In this document: positions 62,579-64,000 of the stretch, piece after piece | How the letters are laid out: each line of letters begins with the position of its first letter | Numbering within the stretch: position 1 is the stretch's first letter | NCBI RefSeq assembly: GCF_000690905.1 | Contig: NZ_JMCL01000047.1 | Coordinates: forward strand, 1-64,000 | DNA: 64,000 nucleotides | Source of the DNA: Pseudomonas sp. Ant30-3 | Lineage (GTDB): Bacteria; Pseudomonadota; Gammaproteobacteria; Pseudomonadales; Pseudomonadaceae | Direction: 5' to 3' | The notes under the pieces: generated by a model | What the model was told of the DNA's origin: nothing | Databases searched by the model: none | Seen by the model: only the letters and a program-made list of their open reading frames with translations | Translations under genes and position numbers: made by a program

Positions 62579-64000
62579 GTGTCGATCCATGTCGCATTGC
62601 ACCACGTCACGCATTACCGCTACGACCGCGCCGTCGAACTCGGTCCGCAAATCGTGCGCCTGCGGCCCGCCGCTCACAGTCGTACGCGAGTGCTTTCCTA
62701 CGCGCTGAAAGTCACGCCTGAGCAGCATTTCATCAACTGGCAGCAAGACCCCCAAGGCAATTACCTGGCGAGGTTGGTGTTCCCGGAAAAAACCAGTGAG
62801 CTGCGCATTGAAGTCGATCTGGTTGCCGAGATGGCAGTCTTCAACCCCTTCGATTTCTTTCTGGAGCCGTACGCGGAGAAAATCCCGTTCGCCTACGCCG
62901 CGGACGAATGCAAAGAGCTGGCGCCTTACCTCGAAACCTTGCCCCTGACCCCGACGTTCAAGGCGTACCTGGACAGCATCGACCGCACACCGCTGCCCAG
63001 CGTGAATTTTCTGGTCGCGCTCAACCAGCGCGTGAGCGATGACATCGGCTACCTGATTCGTATGGAACCGGGCGTGCAGACGCCCGAACACACGCTGGAG
63101 CATGCCTGCGGTTCCTGTCGCGACTCGGCGTGGCTGCTGGTGCAACTGCTGCGCAATCTCGGACTGGCGGCACGTTTCGTTTCCGGTTATCTGATTCAAC
63201 TCACCGCCGACGTCAAAAGCCTGGATGGCCCCTCGGGCACTAAGGTGGATTTCACCGACCTGCATGCCTGGTGCGAAGTCTATTTGCCCGGTGCAGGCTG
63301 GATCGGCCTGGACGCGACCTCCGGGCTGTTCGCCGGTGAAGGACACATTCCGTTGGCCTGTAGTCCCGATCCCGGCTCTGCGGCACCGATCACGGGCTTG
63401 GTGGAACCGTGCGAGTGCGACTTCACCCACGAAATGTCCGTGGAGCGGATTTGGGAAGCGCCGCGAGTCACAAAACCCTACACCGATGAGCAGTGGCAGG
63501 CGATTCAGGCGCTGGGCCGGCAGATCGATGCCGATCTGTTGGAAGGCGATGTGCGCCTGACCATGGGCGGTGAGCCGACGTTCGTTTCCATCGACGATCC
63601 CGACGCTGACGAGTGGAACACCGCCTCGCTGGGCGCGGACAAACGCCGGCTGGCCGCCGAACTGTTTCAACGCCTGCGTAACCACTACGCGCCCCAAGGC
63701 CTGGTGCATTTCGGGCAGGGCAAGTGGTACCCCGGTGAGCAACTGCCGCGTTGGTCGCTCAATTGCTACTGGCGCCGGGACGGGGTGCCGATCTGGCACA
63801 ACAGTGCGTTGATCGCAGACGAACAGGAAGATTACGGCGCCAACAGCGCATTGGCCGGGCGTTTTCTCACCCGTGTCGCCCAGCGTCTGAAAATTCCGAC
63901 ACGTTTTGTATTCCCGGCCTACGAGGACAATTTCTATTACCTCTGGCGGGAAGGGACGTTGCCGCAGAACGTCAGCGCCGAAGATTCACGTCTGGAAGAG
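62579..64000 (+). CDS. Transglutaminase-like protein with DUF2126 (partial at right edge)
   Basis: The frame from GTG 62579 runs off the window, 474 codons seen. AGGAGG lies 6-8 bases before the start. Order: bacterial transglutaminase N-terminal domain (HVALHHVTHYRYDRAVELGP), a transglutaminase core with CGSCRDSAW (Cys180) and DLHAWCEVYL (His229) and Asp about ten residues later (GLDATSG), then the beginning of DUF2126 (LTMGGEPTFVSIDDPDADEWN). Large proteins with this layout are found in pseudomonads next to an alpha-E family protein and a second transglutaminase; a peptide-ligase-like role is suspected but not known. Confidence 0.92.
   Translation, partial: MSIHVALHHVTHYRYDRAVELGPQIVRLRPAAHSRTRVLSYALKVTPEQHFINWQQDPQGNYLARLVFPEKTSELRIEVDLVAEMAVFNPFDFFLEPYAEKIPFAYAADECKELAPYLETLPLTPTFKAYLDSIDRTPLPSVNFLVALNQRVSDDIGYLIRMEPGVQTPEHTLEHACGSCRDSAWLLVQLLRNLGLAARFVSGYLIQLTADVKSLDGPSGTKVDFTDLHAWCEVYLPGAGWIGLDATSGLFAGEGHIPLACSPDPGSAAPITGLVEPCECDFTHEMSVERIWEAPRVTKPYTDEQWQAIQALGRQIDADLLEGDVRLTMGGEPTFVSIDDPDADEWNTASLGADKRRLAAELFQRLRNHYAPQGLVHFGQGKWYPGEQLPRWSLNCYWRRDGVPIWHNSALIADEQEDYGANSALAGRFLTRVAQRLKIPTRFVFPAYEDNFYYLWREGTLPQNVSAEDSRLEE

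Overview
The window is chromosomal DNA of a gamma-proteobacterium, almost certainly a Pseudomonas of the P. fluorescens group. This rests on gene order (waaA, tolC, thiC; nudF to parC; serB, psd, rhdA, motAB, rsgA, orn, queG, nnr, tsaE, amiB, mutL, miaA, hfq, hflX, hflKC, hisZ, purA; rnr, rlmB, rpsF, rpsR, rplI, dnaB), on GC-rich codon use, on TTG/GTG starts, and on many REP-type palindromes between genes with the cores seen in fluorescent pseudomonads. No database search was run; family names come from recognised motifs and context.

Layout. 1-7.1 kb: end of a LysR regulator, the Kdo transferase WaaA, an outer-membrane TolC protein, a TPP riboswitch controlling thiC, and the CytX pyrimidine-precursor transporter. 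7-17.4 kb: an RsiV-like lipoprotein, then the nudF / DUF1249 / cpdA / yqiA / parE / phytase-like / retropepsin-like / parC run (nucleotide clean-up, cAMP breakdown, topoisomerase IV) and an orphan PqiC-type lipoprotein. 17.6-28 kb: a membrane protein with an acidic linker, serB, a PilZ protein, psd, rhodanese, an HDOD protein and the flagellar stator motAB. 28.3-29.9 kb: a small accessory island. 30-46.7 kb: rsgA, orn, a TRIC-type channel, queG, and the long cell-wall / repair / tRNA / Hfq / Hfl operon series ending in hisZ-purA. 46.9-52.2 kb: a chemoreceptor, an iron-type ABC importer (binding protein plus permease) and two tandem tRNA-Leu genes. 52.4-64 kb: rnr-rlmB, the rpsF-rpsR-DUF2232-rplI ribosomal cluster, dnaB, a YgiQ radical SAM protein and the first part of a transglutaminase/DUF2126 protein cut by the window edge.

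The most interesting region is 28346-29858 (minus strand), inserted between motB and rsgA. A caspase-like protease (His81/Cys130 dyad) is translationally coupled to a 159-aa TIR-domain protein with the NADase-type glutamate. This pairing matches a TIR-caspase anti-phage system (type IV Thoeris). Directly upstream, and not previously called, is a 23-codon reading frame with a good ribosome binding site that ends two bases before the caspase start; it may be a leader peptide or a third component. The island has its own promoter-like sequence and is flanked by REP palindromes.

Other structure includes more than a dozen REP-type palindromes of several families, an exact 40-bp tandem array enclosed by an inverted repeat (62245-62390), and duplicated tRNA-Leu(CAG) units each with its own promoter and terminator.
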